Assembly: GCA_963772825.1 (NCBI GenBank)
Contig: CAVYYX010000014.1
Span: forward strand, 62,001-126,000
Length of the DNA: 64,000 nucleotides
Direction of reading: 5' to 3'
Source: Desertimonas sp963772825
Lineage (GTDB): Bacteria > Actinomycetota > Acidimicrobiia > Acidimicrobiales > Ilumatobacteraceae
Positions 47,668-57,540 of this stretch are shown in pieces. The notes beneath the pieces were generated by a model, which worked only from the letters and a program-made list of their open reading frames with translations, made no database searches and was not told where the DNA came from. Numbering within the stretch: the first letter of the stretch is position 1; each line of letters opens with the position of its first letter. Position numbers and translations under genes: made by a program.

Positions 47668-48918
47668 ATGAGTGCCGACGACGTCCATCAGCTGAGCGAG
47701 CGCATCGACATCGAGGCGTTGCGTGACGAAGCCACCGGGGCGCTGGCCGGGGCGGTCGAGCTGCGGCGCACCTTGCATCGTTGGCCGGAGGTCGGCAACG
47801 ACCTGCCGATCACCCAGGAGCAGGTGCTCGCAGCGATCGAGCCACTGCCGCTCGATGTGACGGTGCACGAGACCACGAGCGGAGTCGCCGCCCTGCTCAC
47901 CGGTGGCCGGCCGGGCCCGACCGTGTTGTTGCGCGGCGACATGGACGCCCTACCGCTCCGCGAGGACACCGGGTTGGACTTCTCGTCGAAGCATGCCGAC
48001 CAGATGCACGCATGCGGCCACGACACGCACACGGCGATGCTCGCCGGCGCCGCCCGTCTGCTTGCCGAGCGGTCGGGCGAGCTCGCCGGCCGTGTCCTGT
48101 TCATGTTCCAGCCCGGCGAGGAGGGCGAGCACGGCGCCCGCTTCATGCTCGACGAGGGCCTCCTCGACGTCCCACCGCTCGCCGACGGCACGCCGTCACC
48201 CGTCACCGGAGCGTTCGCCTTGCACATCACGTCGATGCTCCCGACGGGGTGGCTGACCGTACGCGGCGGCCCGACGATGGCGTCCGCAGACACCCTCTTG
48301 ATCACGATCACCGGCCAGGGTGGTCACGCCAGCGAACCGTTCCGTGCCGTCGACCCGATCCCCGTCGCCTGCGAGATCGTCCAGGCGCTGCAAACGATGG
48401 TGACGCGCACGATCGACGTGTTCGACCCGTGCGTCGTCACGGTCGGACGGATCGCCGCAGGTACGACCGACAACATCATCCCTGAGACGGCGCACATCGA
48501 AGGGACGATCCGGGCGGTCAGCGAGACCACCCGGGCGCGGGTCCACGGCAACATCAGCCGCGTCGCCGAGGGCATCGCCGCCGCCCATGGGGTGACCGCA
48601 TCCGTCGACATCGAGAACGGCTATCCCGTCACCGTCAACGACGGCAAGTTCGCCGACAACGCACTGGCCCTTGCCCAGCTCGTCGCCGGGAGCGGCAACG
48701 TCGTCGAGTTGCCGCATCCGATCATGGGTGCCGAGGACTTCAGCTACGTCTTGCAACGAGTGCCCGGGTCGATGATGTTCCTCGGTGCAACGCCGCCCGG
48801 CGTCGATCCCGCCACCGCGGCGCCGAACCACTCCAACCACGTCGTGTTCGACGAGCAGGCGATGGCCACCGGCATTGCGATGTATGCCGCCGTCGCCCTC
48901 GATCACCTCACGTCGTGA
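47668..48918 (+). CDS. M20-family amidohydrolase
   Basis: 416-residue metal-dependent amidohydrolase of the hippurate hydrolase/aminoacylase/indole-acetyl-amino-acid hydrolase group. Catalytic metal ligands in MHACGHDTHTAMLAG, GEEGEHGAR and the late Asp/His region GAEDFSY and NHSNHVVFDE. Dimerisation insert at about residues 190-310. Substrate: an N-acyl amino acid, not further defined. Confidence 0.92.
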   Translation: MSADDVHQLSERIDIEALRDEATGALAGAVELRRTLHRWPEVGNDLPITQEQVLAAIEPLPLDVTVHETTSGVAALLTGGRPGPTVLLRGDMDALPLREDTGLDFSSKHADQMHACGHDTHTAMLAGAARLLAERSGELAGRVLFMFQPGEEGEHGARFMLDEGLLDVPPLADGTPSPVTGAFALHITSMLPTGWLTVRGGPTMASADTLLITITGQGGHASEPFRAVDPIPVACEIVQALQTMVTRTIDVFDPCVVTVGRIAAGTTDNIIPETAHIEGTIRAVSETTRARVHGNISRVAEGIAAAHGVTASVDIENGYPVTVNDGKFADNALALAQLVAGSGNVVELPHPIMGAEDFSYVLQRVPGSMMFLGATPPGVDPATAAPNHSNHVVFDEQAMATGIAMYAAVALDHLTS

Positions 48919-48931
48919 CCCCGAGGGTCAC
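48915..48931. terminator. Short palindrome spanning two convergent stop codons
   Basis: GTGACCC (48915-48921), CGA, GGGTCAC (48925-48931). The plus stop TGA (48916-48918) and minus stop TGA (48930-48928) lie in the two arms. Confidence 0.4.
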
Positions 48932-49677
48932 ACGGGGGCGTGGATCAGGCGGTGGGTGAGCGTTCCGTCGTTGCGGAACGTGAACTCGACGCCACCGAGG
49001 CGCGGATCGCTCCACGTGTCACGGTCATCGCCGGGGATCGAGGTCGAGGGTGCCCACACGTCGCGGCCGCGATCGGCGTAGCGGTGACGGTGACCTGAGG
49101 CGACGAGACGTACATCAGCGCGATCGACGGCGCGGTCGAACGCCGCGACCGCGAAGGCTGGCATCTCCCAACCGTCATTGGTCTCGTCGGCCACCGGCTG
49201 GTGGCAGAACACGGCGACCGGCCGATCGACGTCGACGACGTCGGCCAGCCAGCCGTCGTGGTCGGGATCGCCGAGCAGGTAGGAGTTCACCCCGACGACG
49301 CGCCAGCCGGCGATGTCGATCGAGAAGCGATCGCTCCCCCACGTCTCGACGAACGTGGCGACCCGATGGGGGCGCGCGTCGTCGTCGCCGTAGAAGCCGA
49401 CATCGTGATTGCCGGGGATCGTCAGCAGGGGCCTCGGCAGCCCGGCGAACACGCTCCGCGCGAAGCGTCGATCATCGACGTCGTCGGGGTCCTCGAAGAC
49501 GATGTCGCCGGTCAGCGCGACGAGATCGGGCGGATCGGCGGCGATCTCGCCGAGCAACCAGCGCAACGACGCCGGGACTCCCTGGAGCGCCGAAAGGTGC
49601 GTGTCGGTGAGCTGGAGCATCGTGACGGACGGAGCCGAGTCGAGGTCGGGGAAAACCACCGTCCGATCGTCGCGCAT
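48928..49677 (-). CDS. Calcineurin-like metallophosphoesterase (CpdA/GpdQ-like)
   Basis: 249 residues with TDTHLS, LTGDI, PGNHD, VFCHQP and GHRHRY metal motifs in the order of class III cyclic nucleotide or glycerophosphodiester phosphodiesterases. A TATGAT hexamer lies immediately upstream of ATG 49677. Substrate not determinable. Confidence 0.87.
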   Translation of the reverse strand: MRDDRTVVFPDLDSAPSVTMLQLTDTHLSALQGVPASLRWLLGEIAADPPDLVALTGDIVFEDPDDVDDRRFARSVFAGLPRPLLTIPGNHDVGFYGDDDARPHRVATFVETWGSDRFSIDIAGWRVVGVNSYLLGDPDHDGWLADVVDVDRPVAVFCHQPVADETNDGWEMPAFAVAAFDRAVDRADVRLVASGHRHRYADRGRDVWAPSTSIPGDDRDTWSDPRLGGVEFTFRNDGTLTHRLIHAPV

Positions 49678-49721
49678 CCGATCATACGGCGCCGTTCCAG
49701 TTGGGGCGACGAGCCACGGCG

Positions 49722-49727
49722 TATCCT
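49722..49727 (+). promoter_or_regulatory. -10 hexamer TATCCT of the ferredoxin gene
   Basis: TATCCT 7 bases before ATG 49735. Confidence 0.5.
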
Positions 49728-49734
49728 CGTTCCC

Positions 49735-50052
49735 ATGGCAACCACCCTGATGGTCTGGATCGACCAGGATCTCTGCACCGGCGATGGGATCTGCTCGGAG
49801 ATCTGCCCGGACGTCTTCGTCGGCCGCGACGACGGGTTGTGGGTCGTCAAGGAAGAGGCCAGCCATTTCGGCGCGACGATCGTGTTCGACGGTGTCGACG
49901 GCGCCGGGCACGGACCCGACGGCGGCAAGGGCGTCGCCCAGATTCCCGACTCGCTCATCGACTCGGCCGTCGAGGCCGCAGAGGAGTGCCCCGGGGAGTG
50001 CATCATGATCGAGCCCTACGACCAGGCCGCGATCGACGCCAGGGGCGCCTAG
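49735..50052 (+). CDS. Ferredoxin, CxxDxxC-type cluster site
   Basis: 105 residues. Cluster ligands C14-x2-D17-x2-C20-x3-C24-P at the N-terminus and a distal C-P (CPGEC) near residue 85. The Cys that would be second in a [4Fe-4S] site is Asp, as in the Pyrococcus furiosus ferredoxin, so the cluster may be [3Fe-4S] or Asp-ligated [4Fe-4S]. An insertion of about 30 residues rich in Gly/Asp (VDGAGHGPDGGKG) lies between the two halves. Such ferredoxins commonly serve cytochrome P450s, but none is adjacent. Confidence 0.88.
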   Translation: MATTLMVWIDQDLCTGDGICSEICPDVFVGRDDGLWVVKEEASHFGATIVFDGVDGAGHGPDGGKGVAQIPDSLIDSAVEAAEECPGECIMIEPYDQAAIDARGA

Positions 50053-50088
50053 CCGACCATCGATCTGGGCGGCCAAGAGCGCTGAATC

Positions 50089-50136
50089 CGGACCGGAGAC
50101 CGCCCAGATCAGGAAACGGATCGGAGGCCGCCCAGA
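50089..50136 (+). repeat. Imperfect 20-bp direct repeat after the ferredoxin gene
   Basis: 50089-50108 and 50117-50136 match at 18 of 20 bases (CGGAyCGGAGrCCGCCCAGA). The first can also pair with ATCTGGGCGG (50063-50072). Confidence 0.55.
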
Positions 50137-50140
50137 ACGG

Positions 50141-53100
50141 TCAACCGCTCGGGGTCAGGCGGAGGGTCATCAGCTGGAACGGTCGCAGGGTCAGCGCGCA
50201 GATCCCGTCGGAGACCTCGAAGTGCCGTTGCGGCTGCTCGAGCAGGTCGCAGGCTGCCGCCTGGGCGATCCGCCCGGAGAGCGCGGCGGTCGCCGCGACC
50301 CGGTTGCCGGTGGCCTCGTGCAGGCGGACGACGACGTCGCCACTCCCGTCATCGGCGACCTTGACGGCGTCGACCTCGACGCCGCGGCCGGTCACCGTGA
50401 CCACCGGCGCCGGCAACTCGCCGGCGCCCGCGCCGCCGCCATCGACGACACGGAGCGGTAACTCCAGCCGCTCGGCCTCGGCGACCACGTCGGCGAGGCC
50501 AGGCCCGTGCGGCAGGAGGGCGAGCGTCACGGAGTGACGGCCGTGGTCGGCGTCGGGATCGGGATACTTCGCCGCCCTCGCCAGGCTGACTCGTATCGAG
50601 CCTCCGAGCACCCCGTGGCCATAACGCCCATTGTCGAGCACAGCGACGCCGAAGTCGGGCTCGGCGAGGTCGACGTAGCGATGGGCACACACCTCGAACT
50701 TGGCGGCATCCCATGACGTCGAGGCGTGCGTCGGCCGCCGAACTGCTCCGAACTGAATGCCACACGTCGCCGTGTCGGCGTGCACGTCGATCGGGAAGCG
50801 CATCGACAGTAGGTGCTCGTCGTGCTGCCAATCGAGGTCTACCTCGATGTCGAGGCGCTCTGAGCCGGCGCGCAGCACGTAGCGGATCTCTGCGGTCGAC
50901 GGACCGAAGGAGCGCCGAACCGCGACGATACCGACGAGCGGTCCGGCGGCCTCGACCTCGATCGAATCGGCAGGCCCGACCGGGGCCGAGGCGTCGACCG
51001 TCCACGACTCGAGGTCCCAGGCGTCGTACTGCACGGGATGGTCGACAGCCAGCACAAGTTCGGCGGCCACCGCCGCGGGCGGGATCAGCTCGCGGCCCCG
51101 GACGACATCGATGACCGACGTGAGGTTGCCATCGAGTCCCCAGCTGAGGGCGAGCAACCCGTTGGACATCGAGCGGTCGGTGACGACCACCTGCGGCGCC
51201 CGTTCGCCACGGCTCGGCGGCAGCGCGGCGGCCGTCAACGCAGCCAGCCCGAGTCCCGGCGCGCTGACGAACGCCGCCGTCCTGCCGTCGGGTAGTTGCT
51301 GGGTGGGACCGTCGCCACCCGGAGCGGCGGCGGTGACGACGACTTCACTCCGCGCGAACGTCGCCGCGTTGGCCACGACGCCGCCCAGCGGTGCGAGGTC
51401 GGCAAGGCGAGCGGTGATGCGTTGCTCGAGGTCGGCGGCGACGCGGTCGAACACCTCCTCGGCGTCGGCATGGACCCAGGCGATCGACGAACCGGGGAGG
51501 ATGTCGTGGAACTGCTGGGTGAGCACCTCGCGCCACGTCTCATCGAGCTCGTGGGCGTCGACGTCGGCGCCGCCGATCGCCGCCGTGGCAGCCCACAACT
51601 CGGTCTCCCGCAGCAGCCGCTCGCACCGTCGGTTGCCGAGCTTCGTTCGCAGCTGGCTGGTGAGCGTCCCTCGGTGGGTCTCGAAGTACAGCTCACCTCG
51701 CCACGCCGGGACCGGTGCCCCGCCGGCCGCCTCGGCCTCGACGTGGTCGAAGAACCGCGCCGCCGAACCGAGCTCGACGTGCGGCATCGGGTCGAGGTCG
51801 GCGAGGCGCGCAGCCCGCGCCAGCATCTCCCGGGTCGGCCCCCCACCACCGTCGCCATAGCCGAACGGGACCAACGAGTAGCTGCTCCAACCGTGCTCGG
51901 TGAACCGCTCCATCGACTCGCTGAGCTCGGCCGGGGTGATCTCGGCGCCATACGTGTCGACGGGCGGGAAGTGCGTGAGCACCCGGCTGCCGTCGATGCC
52001 CTCCCACCAGAACGTCTGGTGGGGGAACCGATTGGTGCGGTTCCACGACAACTTCTGGGTCACGAAGCGGCGCATCCCGCCGGCGGCGAACACCTGCGGC
52101 AGGCTGCCCGGGTACCCGAACACATCGGGGATCCACACCTCCGTGCACGTCACGCCGAAGTGTTCCGCGAACCAGCGCTGACCGTGAACGATCTGGCGGG
52201 CGATGCTCTCGCCCGACGGGAGGTTCATGTCGGCCTCGACCCACATCCCCCCGACCGGCACCCACTGGCCGGCGGCGACCTTGGCGGCGATCCGGTCGAA
52301 GAGGCCGGGCTCGCGCTCGCGCACCCACTCGTACTGCTGGGCCTGCGAGCAGGAGAACACGAAGTTGGGCTCGTCGTCCATCAGCGCCACCGCCGAGGCG
52401 AACGTGCGAACGCACTTGCGGACGGTCTCGCGCATCGGCCACAGCCACGCCGTGTCGATGTGCGCGTGGCCCGTGGCGATGGCCGTGTGCGCCGGTTCGG
52501 CGGTCGACGTCGATAGCGCCGGGGCGAGGATCACTCGTGCTTCGGCAGGCGTCGCTCCGCCGGCGAGCGCATCGAGCCCGCGGGCGAGCACCTGGAGCAA
52601 CCGCGGCCGCCGCCGGTCGGTGACAGCCAGCGTGCGCATGACGCTGTTGAGCACGTTGAAGTCGTGGAGCATCGCCTCGGCCTCGTCGTCGACGACGACG
52701 AGGTCGGCACGGGTGAACTCGTACAGCGGCGCCTCGCCCGCCGTGGAGAGCGAGCCCAGCGGTGACGGTCGGAAACCCGGGAACGTCGGATTCGAGGCCG
52801 CCTCGATGATCAGGTTGACCGGGCCGCCACCCGCTTCGACCGGTACCGCTGTGCGCCGCGGGTGGATGCCCTGCAGCGGTTCGCCCTGCGCGCCGCGCAC
52901 GAGGCCCTCGCACTGGAAACCTGGACTGTCGGCGGCAAATCCGAGGTCGACGATCGCCTCGACGCGCCGCGACGCCCACTCAGGGGGCACGTCGCCGTGG
53001 CAGCGGAACCACGTCGTGCCCCACGGCGCCCCCCACATCGACGGCACCGGCAGCGGGCGCAGGGTGTCGAGCGAGGGTCCGGCCTCGACGCTCATCGGCA

Positions 53101-53185
53101 CCCGGTGGGGGTGCACGAGCGGCAGGATCCGTTGGTAGAGCTCCCGATCGATGCGCTCTTCGACGAGCAGGTGGTTGTTGTGCAC
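50141..53185 (-). CDS. Alpha-mannosidase (glycoside hydrolase family 38)
   Basis: 1014 residues. GH38 catalytic domain with ATGHAHIDTAWLWP (zinc His/Asp), the nucleophile Asp in VWIPDVFGYPGSLPQ, GMWVEADMNLPSGE, the RGELYFETHRG region and the FHDILPGSSI motif; C-terminal beta-sandwich domains follow. It hydrolyses alpha-mannosides, probably cytoplasmic (no signal peptide). GTG 53185 is supported by TACCGT 7 bases upstream, removing a spurious longer N-terminus. Divergent from the BTAD regulator, which may control it. Confidence 0.93.
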   Translation of the reverse strand: MHNNHLLVEERIDRELYQRILPLVHPHRVPMSVEAGPSLDTLRPLPVPSMWGAPWGTTWFRCHGDVPPEWASRRVEAIVDLGFAADSPGFQCEGLVRGAQGEPLQGIHPRRTAVPVEAGGGPVNLIIEAASNPTFPGFRPSPLGSLSTAGEAPLYEFTRADLVVVDDEAEAMLHDFNVLNSVMRTLAVTDRRRPRLLQVLARGLDALAGGATPAEARVILAPALSTSTAEPAHTAIATGHAHIDTAWLWPMRETVRKCVRTFASAVALMDDEPNFVFSCSQAQQYEWVREREPGLFDRIAAKVAAGQWVPVGGMWVEADMNLPSGESIARQIVHGQRWFAEHFGVTCTEVWIPDVFGYPGSLPQVFAAGGMRRFVTQKLSWNRTNRFPHQTFWWEGIDGSRVLTHFPPVDTYGAEITPAELSESMERFTEHGWSSYSLVPFGYGDGGGGPTREMLARAARLADLDPMPHVELGSAARFFDHVEAEAAGGAPVPAWRGELYFETHRGTLTSQLRTKLGNRRCERLLRETELWAATAAIGGADVDAHELDETWREVLTQQFHDILPGSSIAWVHADAEEVFDRVAADLEQRITARLADLAPLGGVVANAATFARSEVVVTAAAPGGDGPTQQLPDGRTAAFVSAPGLGLAALTAAALPPSRGERAPQVVVTDRSMSNGLLALSWGLDGNLTSVIDVVRGRELIPPAAVAAELVLAVDHPVQYDAWDLESWTVDASAPVGPADSIEVEAAGPLVGIVAVRRSFGPSTAEIRYVLRAGSERLDIEVDLDWQHDEHLLSMRFPIDVHADTATCGIQFGAVRRPTHASTSWDAAKFEVCAHRYVDLAEPDFGVAVLDNGRYGHGVLGGSIRVSLARAAKYPDPDADHGRHSVTLALLPHGPGLADVVAEAERLELPLRVVDGGGAGAGELPAPVVTVTGRGVEVDAVKVADDGSGDVVVRLHEATGNRVAATAALSGRIAQAAACDLLEQPQRHFEVSDGICALTLRPFQLMTLRLTPSG

Positions 53186-53192
53186 TGCTGGA

Positions 53193-53198
53193 ACGGTA
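53193..53198 (-). promoter_or_regulatory. -10 hexamer TACCGT of the alpha-mannosidase gene
   Basis: Minus-strand TACCGT 7 bases before GTG 53185. The divergent gap to 53228 also holds GAAATCGAAAT and a plus-strand TATGCT (53211-53216). Confidence 0.5.
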
Positions 53199-53228
53199 GC
53201 GAAATCGAAATATGCTTGACAGCCGACC

Positions 53229-56200
53229 ATGTCGCACGTCCAGGCGGGGCCACCGTCGGCGTTCGGAGAACTGGCGCTGCGTCACCGACTGACGCTCGTC
53301 GTTGCCGGCGCCGGGTGGGGTAAGTCGGCGATGTTGCGCGGGTTGGCGAGGTCGATGCCGAGCATCGAGGTGCGCCGGCCATCGTCTGGGTGGACCTCCT
53401 TCGCCCTTGCCCGCGACCTGGTCGGCGCCCTCATGATCGAGGCGGGCGACGTCGATGGCGGCGATCCGCTGCCGGCCTATCCGGTGCCGGATTCGCCGGA
53501 TCACCGTGATCAGCTGACCGCCTTGGCGACCACCGTGTGCACCCCGCCGCGGTGGCCGTCACCTCCGACACGCTGGTCATCCTCGACGATGTCGACGTCG
53601 CCGACGACGATCCGCTGGTGTCGTTCCTCGAACCGTTGATCCTCGGCCTGCCCCCCGCCTTGCACCTCGTGGTGGCGTGTCGCACGCAACCCAACCTGCG
53701 CATCGCCCGGCTGCGGGCGGCCGGCGAGGTCGCCCGGATCGGCGCCGAGGATCTGGCCGTGCGGCCCGAAGCCGTCGTTGACTTCGAGCTCGACCCGGCG
53801 GCCGAGGCGGCGGTCCTCGACATCGTCAACGCGACGGGAGGCTGGCCGCTGGCCGTCCACCTCGCCGTCGAAGCGGCCCGCCGAGGCGAGCCGTTGGACC
53901 GCGAGACATTGATCGAACACCTCCTCAGCCCCGACGCGATCTTGTTCGACTACCTCGCCGAGGATGTGCTCGCCAAGCTCAGTCGCCCCGAGCTCGACGT
54001 GCTGGTGCTCGCCGCTCACCTGCCAGAGCTCTCGGCATCGCTGCTCGACAACATCGGGCGCAGCGACCTCGCCGCACCCCTCAAACGACTGACGGCTCAG
54101 CGCATCTTCCTCGAACCGGTGCTCGGACGCCCCGATCACGTGCGCACGTCCGTCGTCGGCGGTCCCTTCCTCCGTCGAGCGTTGCCGAGGCCACCCGCAA
54201 CCTTGCTCGACGAGGCGATCCAGGCCCTGATCGACGCGGGCGATCCGGAGAATGCCCTCGTCCTCAGCGCCCACGTGGGCGATCCGCGGCGGGCCCGTGA
54301 GGTACTCCTGGCGATCGACCATCCCGACTGGCTGAGCGCTCCCGACGCCCTCGACGCGGCACTCGAAGTCGCCGAGCGCGGGGGACCTCACCATCAACTC
54401 ATCGAGCTGCGCGGCGACCTCGCCTTCCAGCGGGGCCAGTGGACCGACGCGCTGCGGCTGTACGCCGACGCGAAGCTGCAGCACGGTGAGCCAACGGCCG
54501 CCAGAGCACGCAAACAGGCGATCCTGTTGTACCTGCGCGGGCGACTCGACGAGGCCGACGAGGTATGTGCCGCCATCTCCCTCGACGGGCGCGATCCAGC
54601 GACGGAGGCCCGCCTTCTCTCGTTGCGCTCGGTGATCTGCTGGGCACGCGGTGACACCGACGGGTGCGCCCGCTTCGCCGAGCCGGCTGTCGATCTGGCC
54701 GCTCGCAGCGGCGACCACAGTGCCCTCGCCGCGGCATACACCGCTCGGGCGATGCTCGCCGCCTTGCAGGGCGACCTTCCGGCGAATGCAAATTTCTATG
54801 AGGTCGCCCTGCGCCACGCGGAGCGCGCCGGCGACGTCGCCCAGATCGTGCGCATTCGTACCAATCGCGGCAGCAGGTTCACTGAGCAGGGCGAGTACGC
54901 CAAGGCGGTGGCCGAGTTGGACCTCGCCATCGCGACCGCTGAACTGGCCGGCTCCGACACGTTCTCGTCGCTTGCCTACAACAACCGCGGCGAGGCCTAT
55001 CTCGCCCTCGGCGACCTCGACCTGGCACTCGCCGACCTGCGCCGTGCTCACGAGATCTGGACCCGGCTGGCCTCCAACCGCATCCTCTACCCGCTCATCA
55101 ACATGGGCCGCGTGCAGATGCTGCGCGGTCAGCGCAGCGAGGCGATCGCCCTGTTCAACGAGGCGATCCGCATCGCCAGGAGTGAACGCGACGCCCAGGG
55201 CATGGCCCCCGCCTACATCGGGCTGGCCACTGCCCTCGGCCCTGACGACCCGGTCGGTGGCTCCGAAGCGGCTCACCGGGCGATCGAAGCGAACCATGCG
55301 CTGTGGATGGCCGACGCTTACATCGCCGCCGGCAACGCCGCCTGCCACGCGGGCGATCTCGAGGCCGCCGCCGAATGGACGCGGAAGGCGACAGAGCTTG
55401 CCGGCGATCGCCATGACCGCCCGGCACTCGCCGAGGCCTTGTTGCTCCGCGCCCACCTCGGCACGGTTGACTCGGCGACCTTCGCCCAGCAGGCGGGCCG
55501 TCTGTGGCAGGAGCTCGGCAACCCGATCGGCGAGGCCCGTGCCGAACTCGCCCTCGCCCGCACGACGACGGGCCGACATCGCGAACAGCTCGTGCAGAGC
55601 GCCGAACGGAAGCTCCAGCATGCCGGCGCATGGGGCGCCCTCGCCGACGCCCGCCGCGAGCTCGGCGAGGGGGTGACGTCATCGGTCGTCATCGCCACGC
55701 TCGGCGGCTTCCGCGTGAGCCGGGACGGCGAACCCGTCGACGTCAAAGAGTGGGGCTCGCGGAAGGCTCGCGACCTGGTCAAGCTGCTCGTCGCCCGCCG
55801 TGGCGCCCCGGTGGTGCGCGACGAGGTCACGGAATTGCTGTGGCCGGACGAGCCAGACCGGTCGGCCCGGCGCCTCTCGGTGTTGTTGAGCACCGTGCGC
55901 AACGTGTTCGATCCGCTCAAGCGCCAGAGCCCGGACCACTTCGTCGCCGCCGACCACGACACTGTGTGGCTCGTGCGCGACCACGTCGACATCGACGTCG
56001 AGCGATTCCTCACGCTCACCGACGAGGGCCGGCGGACGTTCGCCAGCGGCGATCGCCGGACGGCTCGGGCGTTGCTTGCCGACGCCGTGACTCGCTACCT
56101 CGGCGAGTTCTGCGCCGATGATCCCTATGCCGACTGGGCAGCCGGCCTGCGAGCCCTCGCCAAACACACGTTCGTCGACGCCTGCTTCGAGCTGGCCCGC

Positions 56201-56437
56201 CTCGCCGACGAAGCCCACGAGTACAGCGAGGCGATCCGCTTCTGGTTGCGAATTCTCGACGTCGATCCCTACGACGAGGACGCCCACCTCGGACTGATCA
56301 ATTCGCTGCTGTGTCAGCGCCGCCACGGCGAAGCTCGCCAGGCCTATCGCCTGTACAGCGCGAAGATGGGCGAGCTGGAACTCGAACCAGCGGCGTTTCC
56401 GGCACTCGCTGGCACGTTGCGAGCGCCCGCTCCTTAA
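53229..56437 (+). pseudogene. STAND-type ATPase / BTAD (SARP-like) regulator, frameshifted near its N-terminus
   Basis: MalT/AfsR-like regulator in unusual order: P-loop ATPase first, TPR repeats in the middle, and OmpR-type DNA-binding plus BTAD domains at the C-terminus (LGGFRVSRDGEPVDVKEWGSRKARDLV, ELLWPDEPDRSARRLSVLLSTVR, then YLGEFCADDPYADW). ATG 53229 opens with Walker A GAGWGKSAML, but the frame leaves the coding track at about 53535. The other frame, open from GTG 53537 for 966 residues, holds Walker B LVILDDVD onward. The junction reads GTGTG; dropping one TG joins ATTV to HPAAVAV. If the intact ORF is used from 53537, the protein lacks Walker A. A divergent alpha-mannosidase is a possible target. 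Confidence 0.8.
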
Positions 56438-56481
56438 CAAAACCTAAACCTGGTCGGAACGTCGTCGTCGATGATGTCCGC

Positions 56482-57420
56482 ATGGAGGCGTACCCGCTCC
56501 CAGCACGACCGTTGCCGAGCGGCACGGACGTCGCCCCGATCGTCGACCTGCGCGAGTCCGCAGTCGACGTCGCCGGGCTCGGCGGGCTGTCGCCGTGGCG
56601 GTGGTCGGTCGAGTACGTCCGCCGGTCCGTGATGGCATCGGCGAGCAACCGGAGCGAAGAGCTCGTCGAGGACTCGATCAAGGGATTCGACTCGGGGTCG
56701 GGCGGCGACCGACGGCAGCTCGCCCGTGTTCTCGAAGCGCTCGACGATGGGCGTCCGGTGGCGTTCTACGGGTGGTGGCCGACGGCCGAACTGGCGGCGG
56801 TGTCGGACATCCTCGGCGTCGACGCGATGGACGTGCCGCCGCCGGACCGCAAGGGCACCGGGTTGTCCGACGGGCACGCCGTCGTCGCCGTCGGCTACGG
56901 CCGACACGCTGCCTTTCCAGGAGGCGGTTACCTCATCGTTCGCAACTCGTGGGGCGATGTCGAGTGGGGTCACGCCGGCGACGGGTACCTCCCATTCACC
57001 TACGTGCGCGCCTACGCGATGGCCCTGCGCACGTTCCGCAGCGCCGGCGAGCGAACCAGCAGAGCGGCGCCGGACCGCCGACACGACCTCACGCCGGCTG
57101 AGGCGCGAGCGAGCGAGCCGATCGAAACGGTGATCTCCAAGCGGGCGCGATGCGCCGACCCTCGGTCGTCGTACACCGGTTTGTTCTTCTCCGAGAACCC
57201 GGTCGACATGACCCGGGCGAAGGCGATCTGCGCCAAGTGCAGCGTCCGCGAACTGTGCCTCGGCCAGGCGTTGGAGCGCAGCGAGCCGTACGGGGTGTGG
57301 GGCGGCGAGTTCCTCTTCGAAGGCAAGGTCGTCAACCGGAAGCGGGGTCGCGGCCGACCCCGCAAAGTGCCCCTGCCCACCAACGTCGACGAAATCACCG
57401 GCATGCCGGTCGTCGCCTGA
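56482..57420 (+). CDS. Degenerate papain-like (C1) domain fused to WhiB and AT-hook
   Basis: 312 residues. Residues about 18-185 follow the C1 peptidase layout: VDLRES... at the start, GHAVVAVGYG with H132, and RNSWG with N155. At the nucleophile position the usual QGxxGSC reads AGLGGLS, so Ser37 replaces Cys and the oxyanion Gln is missing. Residues 224-275 are a WhiB [4Fe-4S] domain: C224, C250-x2-C253-x5-C259, then GVWGG (271-275). RGRGRPRK (288-295) is an AT-hook as in WhiB7. I infer a redox or ligand-sensing transcription factor with a dead protease domain as sensor. Starts 45 bases after the BTAD gene; ATG 56482 chosen. Confidence 0.8.
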   Translation: MEAYPLPARPLPSGTDVAPIVDLRESAVDVAGLGGLSPWRWSVEYVRRSVMASASNRSEELVEDSIKGFDSGSGGDRRQLARVLEALDDGRPVAFYGWWPTAELAAVSDILGVDAMDVPPPDRKGTGLSDGHAVVAVGYGRHAAFPGGGYLIVRNSWGDVEWGHAGDGYLPFTYVRAYAMALRTFRSAGERTSRAAPDRRHDLTPAEARASEPIETVISKRARCADPRSSYTGLFFSENPVDMTRAKAICAKCSVRELCLGQALERSEPYGVWGGEFLFEGKVVNRKRGRGRPRKVPLPTNVDEITGMPVVA

Positions 57421-57444
57421 GTCTCTGACGGGAAACACGGTCCT

Positions 57445-57480
57445 GCGCCTGCGGTGGAGTGGCGGCTCCACCGCAGGTGC
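57445..57480. terminator. Hairpin terminator between convergent genes
   Basis: CCTGCGGTGGAG (57448-57459), loop TGGCGG, CTCCACCGCAGG (57466-57477); extendable by three pairs including G-T. Confidence 0.8.
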
Positions 57481-57540
57481 GGTCGGTGCCGGCGCTCGGG
57501 TCCTCGGTGAGCCCACGCCGCGGGCTTACGTTGCCTGGGC

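Noticed and set aside
53229..53539. Separate small P-loop ATPase gene
   Set aside because: Its downstream half is non-coding in that frame and the other frame supplies the matching Walker B; it is the N-terminus of the BTAD regulator.
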